Assembly: GCA_030762895.1 (NCBI GenBank)
Contig: CM061064.1
Coordinates: forward strand, 136,879,847 to 136,943,846
DNA length: 64,000 nt
Source: Sophora flavescens
Lineage: Eukaryota; Streptophyta; Magnoliopsida; Fabales; Fabaceae
Direction: 5' to 3'
Below, in pieces: positions 1-9,834 of the stretch. A program made the translations under genes and the position numbers. The notes under the pieces are model-generated. The model did not search any database and had not been told where the DNA came from. It saw only the letters and a list, made by a program, of their open reading frames with translations. How positions within the stretch are numbered: the first letter of the stretch is position 1; each line of letters begins with the position of its first letter.

Positions 1-164
1 GGGTCTATGACAAGAGTTACAATCAAGAAAGCCCAACAAGTTTTAATTCACATAGTGGTTCTTATAACGAAAGCAAGCCCAAATGCAAGAGTTGATGGAA
101 TGGAGCCCAAGTTGGTCACTTACCTTATCCAACTAGAAGATCCACGAATATGTGAAGAAGGGCG
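1..164 (+). pseudogene. Gypsy pol C-terminal tail, upstream tandem copy
   Basis: This is the end of a Ty3/gypsy internal region. An open frame (7-189) carries the PMTR-type tail found at the C terminus of many plant gypsy polyproteins, followed by a run ending in QLEDPR. It closely matches 3413-3570, the tail of the next copy downstream. Because an LTR with its own primer-binding site follows directly, this stretch belongs to a further copy upstream that shares that LTR. The frame is cut by the window edge. Confidence 0.7.
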
Positions 165-901
165 TGAATTAGTGAAAACTCATTTTTAGTGTTTTATTTC
201 AATTCATTAAGTGTAATGGAACATGAGAGTGAAGTCCAAATTGCTAAGTCATGCATTTGGGACAAGCCCACTTGTTTCCTATTAGTACACGAGTTTGGTG
301 GTCATGTGGGAGGGAATCTTTAGCTTGCATGCTAAAAGAAACTCCTAATTAGTGTGTTAATAATTTGCGTAAATTATGGGGGGTTACAGTTTTAATTTGA
401 GAAGCAAGTGTAACCACCACATAATGAGTGAGTGAGAGAGTCATAAAGGGGGGGGGGGGGGGGGGGGTAAACTTCAATTTGGTGGCTGAATTAAAATTAG
501 CTTTTAGTGAGTTTTAGTGTCATGAATTAGGCTAATCATGTGGGGGTTATGGTTGTTTGTGAAAGCCAAAAGTTGGCTGCTCAAATTATATGTATTTCGG
601 CCATAACATGAATGCGAATAACTTTGATGTTGATTTTGGATTGAAATCCATATTGTGAGAATTTTGTTCTCCTTGGTTCTTGGTTGATCCAACCCTTGTT
701 CTTATTAAGAATCCAAGATTCTTTTGGCGAACTTCATAGGCTTATCAAACTACTTTGTTTGTGGCACCATTCCATTTCTTTCCTTCATCCATTTTCTTTC
801 TTTTCTTCACTTTAATTTTGTTACAACTTGGTTACACGAAATTAACTTGATAAAATTCAACCATAAGATCATCTCCAAAGGCAACCTATTCTTGGTTGTC
901 A
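165..901 (+). repeat. LTR shared by two tandem gypsy copies (copy A)
   Basis: A 737 bp LTR on +. The start is set by a purine-rich GAAGGGCG tract followed by TGAATTAG; the end is TTGGTTGTCA, five bases before a primer-binding site. The reverse complement of the end, TGACAACCAA, opens the minus-strand LTRs at 3901 and 7063. It contains a run of 20 G at 448-467 and a 17 bp dyad (7 bp arms, 3 bp loop) at 707-723. It has internal tail on its left and leader on its right, so it acts as 3' LTR of one copy and 5' LTR of the next. Confidence 0.8.
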
Positions 902-906
902 TCAAG

Positions 907-920
907 TGGTATCAAAGCTT
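907..920 (+). other. Primer-binding site, tRNA-Met type
   Basis: TGGTATCAAAGCTT lies five bases after the LTR end and resembles the plant initiator tRNA-Met primer site TGGTATCAGAGC. It fixes the element as + strand. The leader behind it (921-1545) has no gene; it is A-rich, with two imperfect copies of a GTGAATCTATTCA-like motif around 1105-1165. Confidence 0.75.
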
Positions 921-1545
921 AGGCTTTGGTTGAATTTTCAGTTTTTGTTTTTCATCTCCTTCTTTTCTTCTTTTCTTTCTTTTCTTCCAAAACCCAAAAT
1001 CGAAAAAAAAATTATCACTTTGATTTTGTTTGAATTATCTCCTTGCTGCTAAAAAACAAAATCGAAAAAAAAAATTCAGAAAAAAAAAGAGAACAAAAAA
1101 GTGTGAATATATTCACGAATCTATTCACAGAGAGCAGAAAAGTGTGAATCTATTCATGACTCTATTCACAGAGAGCTACTGAGTTTTTTATTTCTTGAAT
1201 TTGCACCAAGTAAACTTCCAAATTGTGTTCTTGATAAAGCTTTCCCTTGTTCCTTGTTTTAATTATTCTCTAACCTTTTCCTTTTCTAGCCTTTCCTTTT
1301 GTTTCCTTTGTTTTGATAAGTTTTTGTGAATTTCGTTACTTGAATTTTGAAATTTTTGTGTGGTTTGAGTTTTGACTCTTCTAAGACCTAAAGGAGGACA
1401 ATTAAGTGGAAAAAGGCAAGAGTGAAAATTACATCTTGTGTGGAAAATGCCTAGTTGAGTGAAATACATTCATGTGCTCAAATTAGGAAGTGTAGTGAGG
1501 AATTTTATAAATTTCTTGTTATCCTTTGATATTGTGTGTTAACTG

Positions 1546-2325
1546 ATGTCAGAACATGATGATAGTTCACCTCCTACTCCAAGGACACCACTCTTCAAGC
1601 TAGGATGACTAATCAAATTCAAGCCCTTACAAGGCAAATGGAGGAGATGCAAGCAAATTATGATAGACAACTTACCAACCTTCAAAACCATGATGAATCA
1701 GGTGAACGTAGCCGCCCCTGAATTCAAAGAATATGCCCTTGTACGGTGGGACCAGTTACAAAAAGAGAGGAGGAGACATGGGGAGGAGCCTATTGATACT
1801 TGGGAAGAGATGAAGTTTGTCTTGAGGAAGAGGTTTGTCCCAGATCACTACCATATGGACTTACACAACAAATTGCAAAGGTTGACACAAGGTTCTAAAA
1901 GTGTTGATGAGTATTTCAAGGAGATGGAATTGGCCTTACTTAGGTCAAACTATCAAGAAGATAAGGAGGCTACCATGGCACGGTTCTTACATGGGTTGAA
2001 TCAAGATATTCAAGATGTAGTGGAATTACAACACTATGTGGAGCTTGAAGATTTGGTCCAACAAGCAATCAAGATGGAGCAGCAACTTAAAAGAAGGAAG
2101 TCAAAATTTCATTCTTCTTCTAAATTTTCATCCTCAAATTGGAAGGAAGATTCAAAGAAGGAGGGTGCACCATTCACTAAGGAGGTCATGAGCACCTCTC
2201 AAGGGAAGAAGCCAATGGAAACAACTTCTAAGAGCCGTGATGTGAAGTGCTTCAAATGCCTAGGCCAAGGACACATTGCATCCCAATGCCCAACAAAGAG
2301 GACCATGGTGACAAGGAATAGATAA
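1546..2325 (+). pseudogene. Gag of gypsy copy A, broken
   Basis: Gag remnant. ATG at 1546 opens a short frame that stops within 60 bases; a different frame from about 1660 gives 221 residues. It has the retrotransposon gag core (EFKEYALVRWDQL, FLHGLNQDIQD) and a zinc knuckle CFKCLGQGHIASQCP (C-x2-C-x4-H-x4-C) near 2251-2295. Compared with copy B (6056-6724), the segment between the N-terminal coiled stretch and EFKEYA is missing, which also shifts the frame. The frame stops at 2323-2325, where copy B has a glutamate codon. Confidence 0.8.
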
Positions 2326-3060
2326 GTGTTCTCCCAATCCGAGGCTTTAAGGGAGGAGGAGAGTGAAAAAGGAGAAGAAATTCCGGAAGGAGACTTGTTC
2401 ATGGTAAGAAGACCTTTGGGAAGTCAAAGAGGAAGCATCTTCCGTACTAGATGTTTAATTCAAGAGAAGGTTTTCTCTTTAATCATTGATGGTGTTAGTT
2501 GTGTAAATGTTGTTAGTTCTAGATTGGTCTCAAAATTAAATCATGTGACTAAGGCACATCCACAACCATATAGGCTTCAATGGCTAAGTGAGGTTGGAGA
2601 AATGGTGGTGAATAAACAAGTTGAGGTTCCTTTCTCAATTGGGAAATACCATGATAGTGTGCTTTGTGATGTGGTGCCTATGGAGGCAAGCCATATGTTG
2701 CTTGGAAGGCCTTGACAATTTGATAAGAAGGCCAATAATGATGGGTACACCAACAAGTTTTCTTTCTTGCATCAAAACCGAAAAGTTATTCTTAGTCCTT
2801 TGTCTCCAAAAGAAGTTCGTGAGGATCAAATAAAAATGAGAGAAAAGAGAGAGCAAGAGAGAAAAGAAAGAGAGAGTGAAAAAAAGATTGAAAAAAAGAG
2901 TGAGAAAAAAATTGAAAACAAGAGTGATGAAAAGTTATAAAAAAAATCAAGAGAAAAATAATGAGGAAAATAGTGTGAAAATTAGTGAGAAAAAAAAGAG
3001 TTATTTGGCAAAAAAAAAAAAAAATGAAGAGAAGGAGGCTTTGATTTCGAGGCAGACCTA
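2326..3060 (+). pseudogene. Retropepsin-like protease and Lys/Glu-rich linker, copy A
   Basis: This continues gag in frame after a stop codon. The aspartic protease active site region reads IDGVSCVNV, where copy B has IDGGSCVNV, so the second glycine of the motif is changed. The frame ends at 2713-2715 (TGA), where copy B has a tryptophan codon (GRPWQF). Downstream, 2820-3060 is a low-complexity Lys/Glu/Ser stretch with more stops. In autonomous gypsy elements the reverse transcriptase would follow; it is absent here. Confidence 0.75.
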
Positions 3061-3570
3061 ATGTATTTTTTATTGCAAGAATTTTTATTTAATTGCTAAT
3101 GCTTCTAATGACCTCTCTTTTCCTAGTGGTGTTGTAAATGTTTTGCAAAAAGTTGGAGATTTCATTCCAAAGGAAGCATCCTATGGTCTCACTATGGCAC
3201 CCATTCATGCTTTACATCCTCTTGAAATATATTTTGAACCTCAGTCTAATGCAACACGTGTGAATGTGAGGAACACTTTAGTTGGACCACAAATGTCTAA
3301 TTTTGGTGATGAAGATTTCAATTCGAGGTCGAATTCACTCAAAGAAGGAGGGGATGATATGAGCCCAATAAGGAGCATGGTTCAAGAAACAACACAAGAA
3401 CTTGATGGGCCTATGACAAGAGTTACAACCAAGAAATCACTACAAGTTTTAATTCACATAGTGGTTCTTATAATGAAAGCAAGCCCAAATGCACGAGTTG
3501 ATGGAATGGAGCCCAAGTTGGTCACTTACCTTATCCAACTAGAAGATCCATGAATATGTGAAGAAGGGCG
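3061..3570 (+). pseudogene. Pol tail of copy A; RT, RNase H and integrase deleted
   Basis: An open frame (3143-3553) begins in LQKVGDFIPKEA, the segment normally just before reverse transcriptase, and passes within about 80 residues to the polyprotein C-terminal tail (KEGGDDMSPIRSM, GPMTRVTTKK). Everything between, namely polymerase, RNase H and integrase, is gone. Copy B has the same architecture. That suggests a non-autonomous family amplified in deleted form and not two separate deletions; the exact joints differ slightly. Confidence 0.75.
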
Positions 3571-3899
3571 TGAATTAGTGAAAGCTCATTTTTAGTGTTT
3601 TATTTCAATTCAATAAGTGTAATGGAACATGAGAGTAAAGTCCAAATTGCTAAGTCACGCATTTGGATCAAGCCCACTTGTTTTCTATTAGTACACGAGT
3701 TTGATGGTCTTGGGGGAGAGAATCTTTAGCTTGCATGGTAAAAGAAACTCCTAATTAGTGTGTTAATAATTTGTGTAAATTATACGGGGTTACACTTTCA
3801 ATTTGAGAAGCAAGTGTAACCACCACATAATGAGTGAGAGAGAGAGAGTCATAAGGGGGGGGGGGGGGGGGGGGGTTTTAAACTTCAATTTGGTGGTTG
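3571..3899 (+). repeat. Partial 3' LTR of copy A
   Basis: Starts TGAATTAG after the same GAAGGGCG tract as the LTR at 165 and matches it for about 330 bp, including the G run (21 G at 3855-3875). It breaks off at 3899, where a minus-strand LTR of the same family begins with TGACAACC, so the two copies meet tail to tail. Confidence 0.8.
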
Positions 3900-3900
3900 A

Positions 3901-4632
3901 TGACAACCAAATGGTTAGGTTGCCTTGTTGATGATCTTATGGTTGAATTTTAACAATAATTTAGTGTAACCAATTTGTAACCAAAATCAAGTGAAGAAAG
4001 AAAACAAAATGGATGAAGGTAAGAGATGGAATGGCGCCGCAAACCAATGGGTTTGATAAGCCTATGAAGTTCGCCACAAGAATCTTGGATTCTTGATAAG
4101 AACAAGAGTGACTCAACCAAGAACCAAGAAGAACAATATTCTCACAAAATGGATTCAATCCAAAATTAACATCCAAAGTTCATTACAAAGTGTTTTTGGC
4201 GTGTAAAAATAGGTCCCATTGCTGCCTACTTTCGGTTGCCTTGTTTACCCAAGATTCCATAACCTTGCCACCTTATAACTCACATAACTTACCAAATAAA
4301 TGACCCTCTTAACTCATATTTTTAACTCAGCCACTAAAACTCACGCCTCCCCCCCTTTATGACTCTCTTTCTCACTCATTATGTGGTGGTTACACTTGCT
4401 TCTCAAATTAAACCCCCATAATTTACACAAATTATTAACACACTAATTAGGAGTTTCTTTTAGCATGCAAGCTAAAGATTCCCTCCCAACCAAGACTCTA
4501 ATTTCGTGTAACATAGGAAAAAGGGTGGGTTTGACCCAATTGCCACACTTAGCAAATTTGGACCCACTTACAAAAACCCATTTACACTTATTGAATCGAA
4601 ATAAAACACTAAAATGAACCCTAAACTAATAT
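3901..4632 (-). repeat. 3' LTR of copy B
   Basis: Opens with TGACAACCAA, the reverse complement of the copy A LTR end. It carries the conserved dyad at 4078-4094 within the block TTTGATAAGCC...TTCGCCACAAG, and a short C run where copy A has its long G run. The right edge is approximate: the CATATTAG in minus orientation corresponds to TGAATTAG in copy A. Confidence 0.7.
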
Positions 4633-4651
4633 GCGCCCATCATCACCATCT

Positions 4652-5155
4652 TCATGGATCCTCTAATTGAATGATATATGTCACCAATTTGGGCTCTATT
4701 CCATCCAATCTTGCATTTGGGCTTGCTCCCATTATAAGAGCCATCATTTGAATTAAGACTTGTTGGGCTGTCTTGGTTGTAATTCTTGTCATAGGCCCAC
4801 CAAGTCCTTGTGCTGTTTCTTGAACCATGCTCCTTATTGGGCTCATATCATCCCCTCCTTCTTTGAGTGAATTCGACCACGAATTGAAATTTTCTTCAAC
4901 AAAATTTGATATTGGATGTCCATATAAAGTGACCTTTTGGAAATCTATCCAAGTTCCCAAATCATAGGGTGCTTCCTTAGGAATAAAATCTCCAACTTTC
5001 TGCAAAAAATTTACAACACCACTAGACAAAGAGAAATCATTAGAAGCATTAGCAACTAAATAAAAAATTTTGCAATAAAAAATGCATTGGGGTTGCCTTG
5101 AAATCAAAGCCTCCTTCTTTTCACTTTTTGTTGCCAAATAACTCTTTTTTCTCAC
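4652..5155 (-). pseudogene. Pol tail of copy B
   Basis: A 167-residue frame with VGDFIPKEAPYDL (pre-RT segment), then NSLKEGGDDMSPIRSM and GLGGPMTRITTK (polyprotein C terminus). Polymerase and integrase are absent between them, as in copy A. It is separated from the protease frame by one stop in a Lys-rich, T-tract-rich stretch. Confidence 0.7.
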
Positions 5156-5161
5156 TAATTT

Positions 5162-5971
5162 TCACACTATTTTCTTCAGAATTTTTTTCTTGCTTTTTTT
5201 TTTTTTACTTTTCATCATTTTTAAAAATTTTTGATCACTTTTTTTTTCAATCCTTTTCTCACTCTCTTTTTCTTTTCTCTCTTGCTCTCTCTTTTCTCTC
5301 ATTTTTATTTGATCCTCATGAACTTCTTTTGGAGACAAAGGACTAAGAATAACTTTTCGGTTTTGATGCAAGAAAGAAAACTTGTTGGTGTACCCATCAT
5401 GATTGGCCTTCTTATCAAATTGCCAAGGCCTCCCTAGCAACATATGGCTTGCCTCCATAGGCACCATATCACAAAGTACATTATCATGGTTTTTTCCAAT
5501 TGAGAAAGGAACCTCAACTTGCTTATTCACCACCATTTCTCCAACCTCACTTAGCCATTGAAGCCTATATGGTTGTGGATGTGACTTAGTAACAAGATTT
5601 AATTTTGAGACCAATCTAGAACTAACAACATTGACACAACTACCACCATCAATGATTAAAGAGCAAAACTTCTCTTGAATTAGGCATCTAGTACGGAAAA
5701 TGCTTCCTCTTTGACTATCATCTTGCTCTTTGGTTTGGCTTCCCAAAAGTCTTCTTACCATGAATAAGTCTCCCTCCGGAATTTCTTCTCCTTTTTCACT
5801 CTCTTCACTTGAAGCTTCGGATTGGGACAACACTTCCCCATTCCTTGTCACCATGGTCCTCTTTGTTGGGCATTGGGATGCAATGTGTCCATGACCTAGG
5901 CATTTGAAGCACTTCACATCACAACTCCTAGAAGTTGTTTCCATTGGCTTCTTCCCTTGAGAGGTGCTCAC
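5162..5971 (-). pseudogene. Zinc knuckle and protease of copy B
   Basis: A 269-residue frame, the best preserved in this family. It starts inside gag and contains CFKCLGHGHIASQCP (zinc knuckle), the acidic linker EESEKGEEIPEGDLF, the retropepsin active site IDGGSCVNVVSS, then MEASHMLLGRPWQFD and a long Lys/Glu/Arg repeat tail. It is cut from the rest of gag by a stop near 6056. The DGG form of the active site occurs in several plant gypsy proteases. Confidence 0.8.
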
Positions 5972-6055
5972 GGCCTCCTTAGTGAATGGTGCACCCTCCT
6001 TCTTTGAATCTTCCTTCCAATTTGAGGATGAATATTTAGAAGAAGAATGAAATTT

Positions 6056-6724
6056 TTATTTCCTTCTTTTAAGTTGTTGCTCCACCTTGATTGCTTGTTG
6101 GACCAAATCTTCAAGCTCCACATAGTGTTGTAATTCCACCATGTCTTGAATATCTTGATTCAACCCATGTAAGAATCGAGCCATGGTAGCCTCCCTATCT
6201 TCATCATAGTTTGACGTAAGTAAGGCCAATTCCATCTCTTTGTAATACTCATCAACACTTTTAGAACCTTGTGTCAACCTTTGCAATTTGTTGTGAAGGT
6301 CCCTATGGTAGTGATTTGGGACAAACCTCTTCCTCATGACATGCTTCATTTCTTCCCAATTCTCAATAGGTTCCTCCTCATATTTCCTCCTCTCTTTTTG
6401 CAATTGGTCCCACCACACAAGGGCATATTCTTTGAACTCAAGGACGGCTACTTTCACCTTTTTCTTTCATTGTAAGAATTATAATCAAAGACTTGCTCCA
6501 TCTTCATCTCCCATTATAAGTAAGCTTCGGGATCATTCTTCCCAAGAAAGGTAGGAACTTTGATCTTGACCCCTTCTCTATTTTGGAGATCGACAAGTTG
6601 TCTATCATAATTTGCACTCATTTGCTCCATTTACCTTTGAAGGGTTTGTATCTGAGTAGCCATTCTAGCATGAACAGTTGTGAACCTTGGAGAAAGTGGT
6701 GAACTATCTTCATGGGTTTCCATC
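6056..6724 (-). pseudogene. Gag of copy B
   Basis: Begins at an ATG at 6724 on the minus strand and runs through several frames. The open part (6056-6457, 133 residues) has EFKEYALVWWDQL, the MARFLHGLNQDIQD core and a Gln-rich end. Upstream parts with in-frame stops encode a coiled segment (QIQTLQR) and the PTFLGKNDPEAYL block that copy A has lost. It stops at 6056 just before the zinc-knuckle frame. Confidence 0.75.
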
Positions 6725-7041
6725 ACTTGAACACACAATATCAAAAGATAACAAGAAATTATAAAAATTCCTCACTACACTCCCTCACTTGTGCACACAA
6801 ATGTATTTCACTCAAATTGGCTTTTTCCACATAAGATGTAATTTTCACTCTTGCCTTTTTCCACTCAATTGTTCTCTTTTAGTACTTAGAGGAGTCAACA
6901 ACAATCCACACAAGAAACCAAAATTTCAAGTAACAAAATTCACAAAAACTTATCAAAACAAAGAAACAAAAAGGAAAGGCTAGAAAGAAGATGAAGAACA
7001 AAGAAGAAATTGAAGAACAAAACTCAAAAATTCAACCAAAC

Positions 7042-7057
7042 CCGAGCTTTTATGCCA
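7042..7057 (-). other. Primer-binding site of copy B
   Basis: On the minus strand it reads TGGCATAAAAGCTCGG, five bases after the 5' LTR end, in the position of the TGGTATCAAAGC site of copy A. One base of the tRNA-Met match is changed (TGGC for TGGT). The leader between it and gag (6725-7041) has no gene. Confidence 0.65.
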
Positions 7058-7062
7058 CGTGA

Positions 7063-7576
7063 TGACAACCAAATGGATAGGTTACCTTTTTGATGATCTT
7101 AGGTTGAATTTTACCAAAAACAAAACCAAGTCAAAATTGTGTTGTAATGTAAAAGGAAGAAAAATATGGAGATGGTGAAGATTAGAGATGGTATGACACC
7201 ACAAACCAAGGGGTTTGATAAGCAGAGTGAGGTTCGCCACATGAATCTTGGATTCTTGATAAGAATAAGAGTGGCTCAACCAAGAATCAAGGAGAACAAT
7301 ATTCTCACAATATGGATTCCATAACCTTCCCATCTCATAACTCACATAACTTACCAACTAAATGACCCTTTTAACTCACATTTTTAACTCAGCCACCAAA
7401 ACTCACGCCTCCCCCCTTTCCGACTCTCTTTCTCATTATGTGGTGGTTATACTTGCTTCTCAAATTAAAAGTGTAACCCCCCTTAATTTACACAAATTAT
7501 TAACACACTAATTAGGAGTTTCTTTTAGCATGCAAGCTAAAGATTCCCTCCCAACCAAGACTCTAATTTCATGTAG
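7063..7576 (-). repeat. Truncated 5' LTR of copy B
   Basis: Starts TGACAACCAAATGG like the LTR at 3901 and is colinear with it for about 510 bp. It carries the dyad with one mismatch near 7241-7257, then breaks off after CTCTAATTTCATGTAG. Confidence 0.75.
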
Positions 7577-7797
7577 CACCTTATTCTCAGATGTGCCACC
7601 ATGGGTGTACATGATCCCCTTAGTCTCGGATGAATCGCCGTGGATGGCCAGATCAACTTACACGCGTACGACCTCCCCTTAACTATCACACCTCCCCCTA
7701 AAACTCCATGCATGATGCATGCACATAACAAACAACCGTTATCCACCACCTCCATCAACACCATTTATTATGGCTTAACCTCTTTGACCAACAAGCA
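7577..7797. repeat. Fragment of a chromovirus-type LTR
   Basis: This resembles 44155-44400 inside the LTR of the element at 40454-49118: shared blocks include CACCTTA(T/C)TCTC(A/G)GATG, CGGATGAATC(G/A)CCG and GATGGCCAGA. It bridges copy B and the endogenous pararetrovirus with no duplicated bases visible at either side. Confidence 0.6.
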
Positions 7798-7800
7798 CCA

Positions 7801-9144
7801 TTGAGAAAATTGAAGAAAAGTTGAAACAATTAAGTGTTCCAGAGCCTCCATCCAATGATCAAGAAGGACGACTCTTAATAAGGAACAAAGGTCCAACTAT
7901 CAATGTCATTAATGAAGATGGCTCAGAAACAGAATCTGTGGCCAGTACTTCTAAACCAAATCCACAGGAAAACCCCCCAATCAAATATCAAACCCGTCTA
8001 TACCCAATCTTGGAAAAATCCTTCAAAGCTTTATTATCCTAGATCAGCTCCTCTAGATCCGCTTCTTGAGGAAAAAGCTCCAACCTTTAAGAGCTTCAAT
8101 GCTAACAACATCTATGAATGGAACATAGATGGCCAAACAGAGTATCAAATCCTCCAAACAATGCAGCACATGACAATGATGGCTACAACATATCAAACTG
8201 CGAATGATTGTTTTGAAGAAGCCATTTGCAATATTTTGACTGCTGGTTTCTCATATGCCAATTAAAAGGTTGGTGGGATCATTCTTTCTCTAAAATACAG
8301 AAAGAACAAATGTTTACTGCGATCAAAACTGATGCAGAAGGAAATCAAATCTACAATAATGATGGTGAAACAATTCCAGATGCTGTCAACACCTTAATCT
8401 TTTCAATATGCGGACAATTTATGGGCAATTCTTCCACTTGGAAGGATAGATCTACTGATTTATTGTCCAATATTAAGTGTAGATCGTTATCCAGTTTTAG
8501 GTGGTATAAGGATACTTTCCTAACTATAGGGTTCACACCAGAGAAGATTGCCAGAATAGATTCTGGAAAGAAAAGTTCATCGCATGTCTCCCAGCATCGT
8601 TAGGTGATCTTGTAAGAGATGATCTTATAGCCCAATTTCCAGATGGAAATATTCCATATGAGTAATTGAGTTATGGACAACTCATTGCAGCTACTCAAAA
8701 AATAGGGGCAATACTTTGTTAGGAAGACAAAGTCCGAGATCAGTTCAAAAAAAAAAAAAGACCGCCAAGAAGGATTTAGGGTCTTTTTGTGAACAATTCG
8801 GTATACCCTCTTGTCCTAAAGATAAGTCTAAATCCAAACCTTCCAAAAGGTATGAAGACAAACCTCAAAAATCTAAGTATACCAAGTATACTAAGTATAA
8901 GAAAAACAAACAGTATAACAAGCCTAAACCAGAGTTTAAACCTAAGGTAGGAGCTGGTGATAGGTCTTCCAAGAAAGCAGTTATCTGTTATGACTGCGGT
9001 AAACCTGCACATATCAGTAAATACTGTAGGCTGAAGAAAAATATAAAAGAGTTAAACCTTGAACCATCAGTTGAGGAACAACTGAATAATCTTTTGATCC
9101 AATCAGAAACTTCGGATGAATCAGATGGTGATCCAACAATATGA
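7801..9144 (+). pseudogene. Pararetroviral coat protein region, broken
   Basis: Four overlapping frames (7821-8042, 7903-8265, 8226-8603, 8716-9144) cover one former coat-protein region, so there are at least three frameshifts plus stops near 8664 and 8720. Recognisable parts are the FRWYKD block typical of caulimovirid coat proteins (about 8500), a basic Lys/Tyr-rich stretch (8820-8960) and a zinc knuckle CYDCGKPAHISKYC (C-x2-C-x4-H-x4-C, about 8989-9030). An acidic Ser/Glu segment follows, as is usual for the family. In an intact virus this protein encapsidates the DNA genome. Confidence 0.75.
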
Positions 9145-9538
9145 TATTGGAAGTCTTATTTCCGATTCATCTCCTGAAATTAATGTCTTAACTAAGGAGC
9201 AATATCTCCTTTTTGAAGCCATTAATTCAATTTCTGAAGAAGAAAGGAGAAAATATCTGGATAAGCTTAAATCATCAATGGAATCCTCAACGGAAAAGGA
9301 TTTCAAAGGAAAAGACAAAGTTATAGTCAAAGATCATTTTGGCTTCAAACAGATTCTCAAGCGGCTGGATGCTGCTCAACAAACAAAGCCTGTTACAATT
9401 CAAGATCTCCAGCAAAAGGTTAAGAATTTGAAACAAGAGGTTAAAGAAATCAAACAAGAACAAGCCGTTCATAAATTGATATTGTCTCAAATAGCAGAGG
9501 CTCAATCAGATGAATTTGATTATGAAGAAAGACCATAA
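9116..9538 (+). pseudogene. Pararetroviral spacer with coiled coil
   Basis: A 140-residue open frame overlaps the end of the coat-protein frame by 29 bases. It is charged, and its C-terminal half (about residues 90-125) has heptad-like Leu/Val/Ile spacing with many Lys, Glu and Gln, suggesting a coiled coil. It sits between coat protein and protease, as a linker in the polyprotein would. It stops at 9538, and the following 300 bp need another frame. Confidence 0.6.
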
Positions 9539-9540
9539 TC

Positions 9541-9834
9541 AAGTGCTATCAAAAGAGGCGAGCAAGATAATCCTACTAATGATCAGGACAATCAAGAAGA
9601 TGAAGCGTTACGGAATTTAGTTAATCAATTAAAGATTCAAAAGTTCTATATCAAGATCAAAATTATTATTGGAAAATTTGTTCTTGATTCTACGACGCTT
9701 TTTGATACAGCTGTTGATTCAAACTTTATTCATCAAACTATATTCAAGAAGGATTAATTCCTACCAAATACTTTGAGAAAACCTCTGAAAGGTTAAGTGC
9801 ATCTAATGGTTCTAAAGTTAGAATCAATTATAAG
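9541..9834 (+). pseudogene. Pararetroviral protease remnant
   Basis: No long frame, but translation around 9680-9745 gives a hydrophobic strand followed by FDTAVDSNFI, in the position of the retropepsin DTG(A/S) active site. The glycine after Asp-Thr is alanine here, which would be expected to abolish activity. A stop follows near 9756. In intact relatives this aspartic protease matures the polyprotein. Confidence 0.55.

Larger units (their letters stand above)
3901..7576 (-). mobile_element. Non-autonomous gypsy element, copy B
   Basis: Order on the minus strand: 5' LTR 7576-7063 (truncated), primer-binding site 7057-7042, gag 6724-6056, protease 5971-5162, pol tail 5155-4652, 3' LTR about 4632-3901. 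Like copy A it lacks reverse transcriptase, RNase H and integrase. LTR ends read TGACAACC in + orientation. The 3' LTR abuts the truncated LTR of copy A. The 5' LTR is cut at 7576 by a fragment of an unrelated LTR. No target-site duplication can be identified because both outer borders are damaged. Confidence 0.8.

Noticed and set aside
9541..9834. Pararetroviral protease as functional
   Set aside because: Active-site Gly is Ala and stops lie on both sides.
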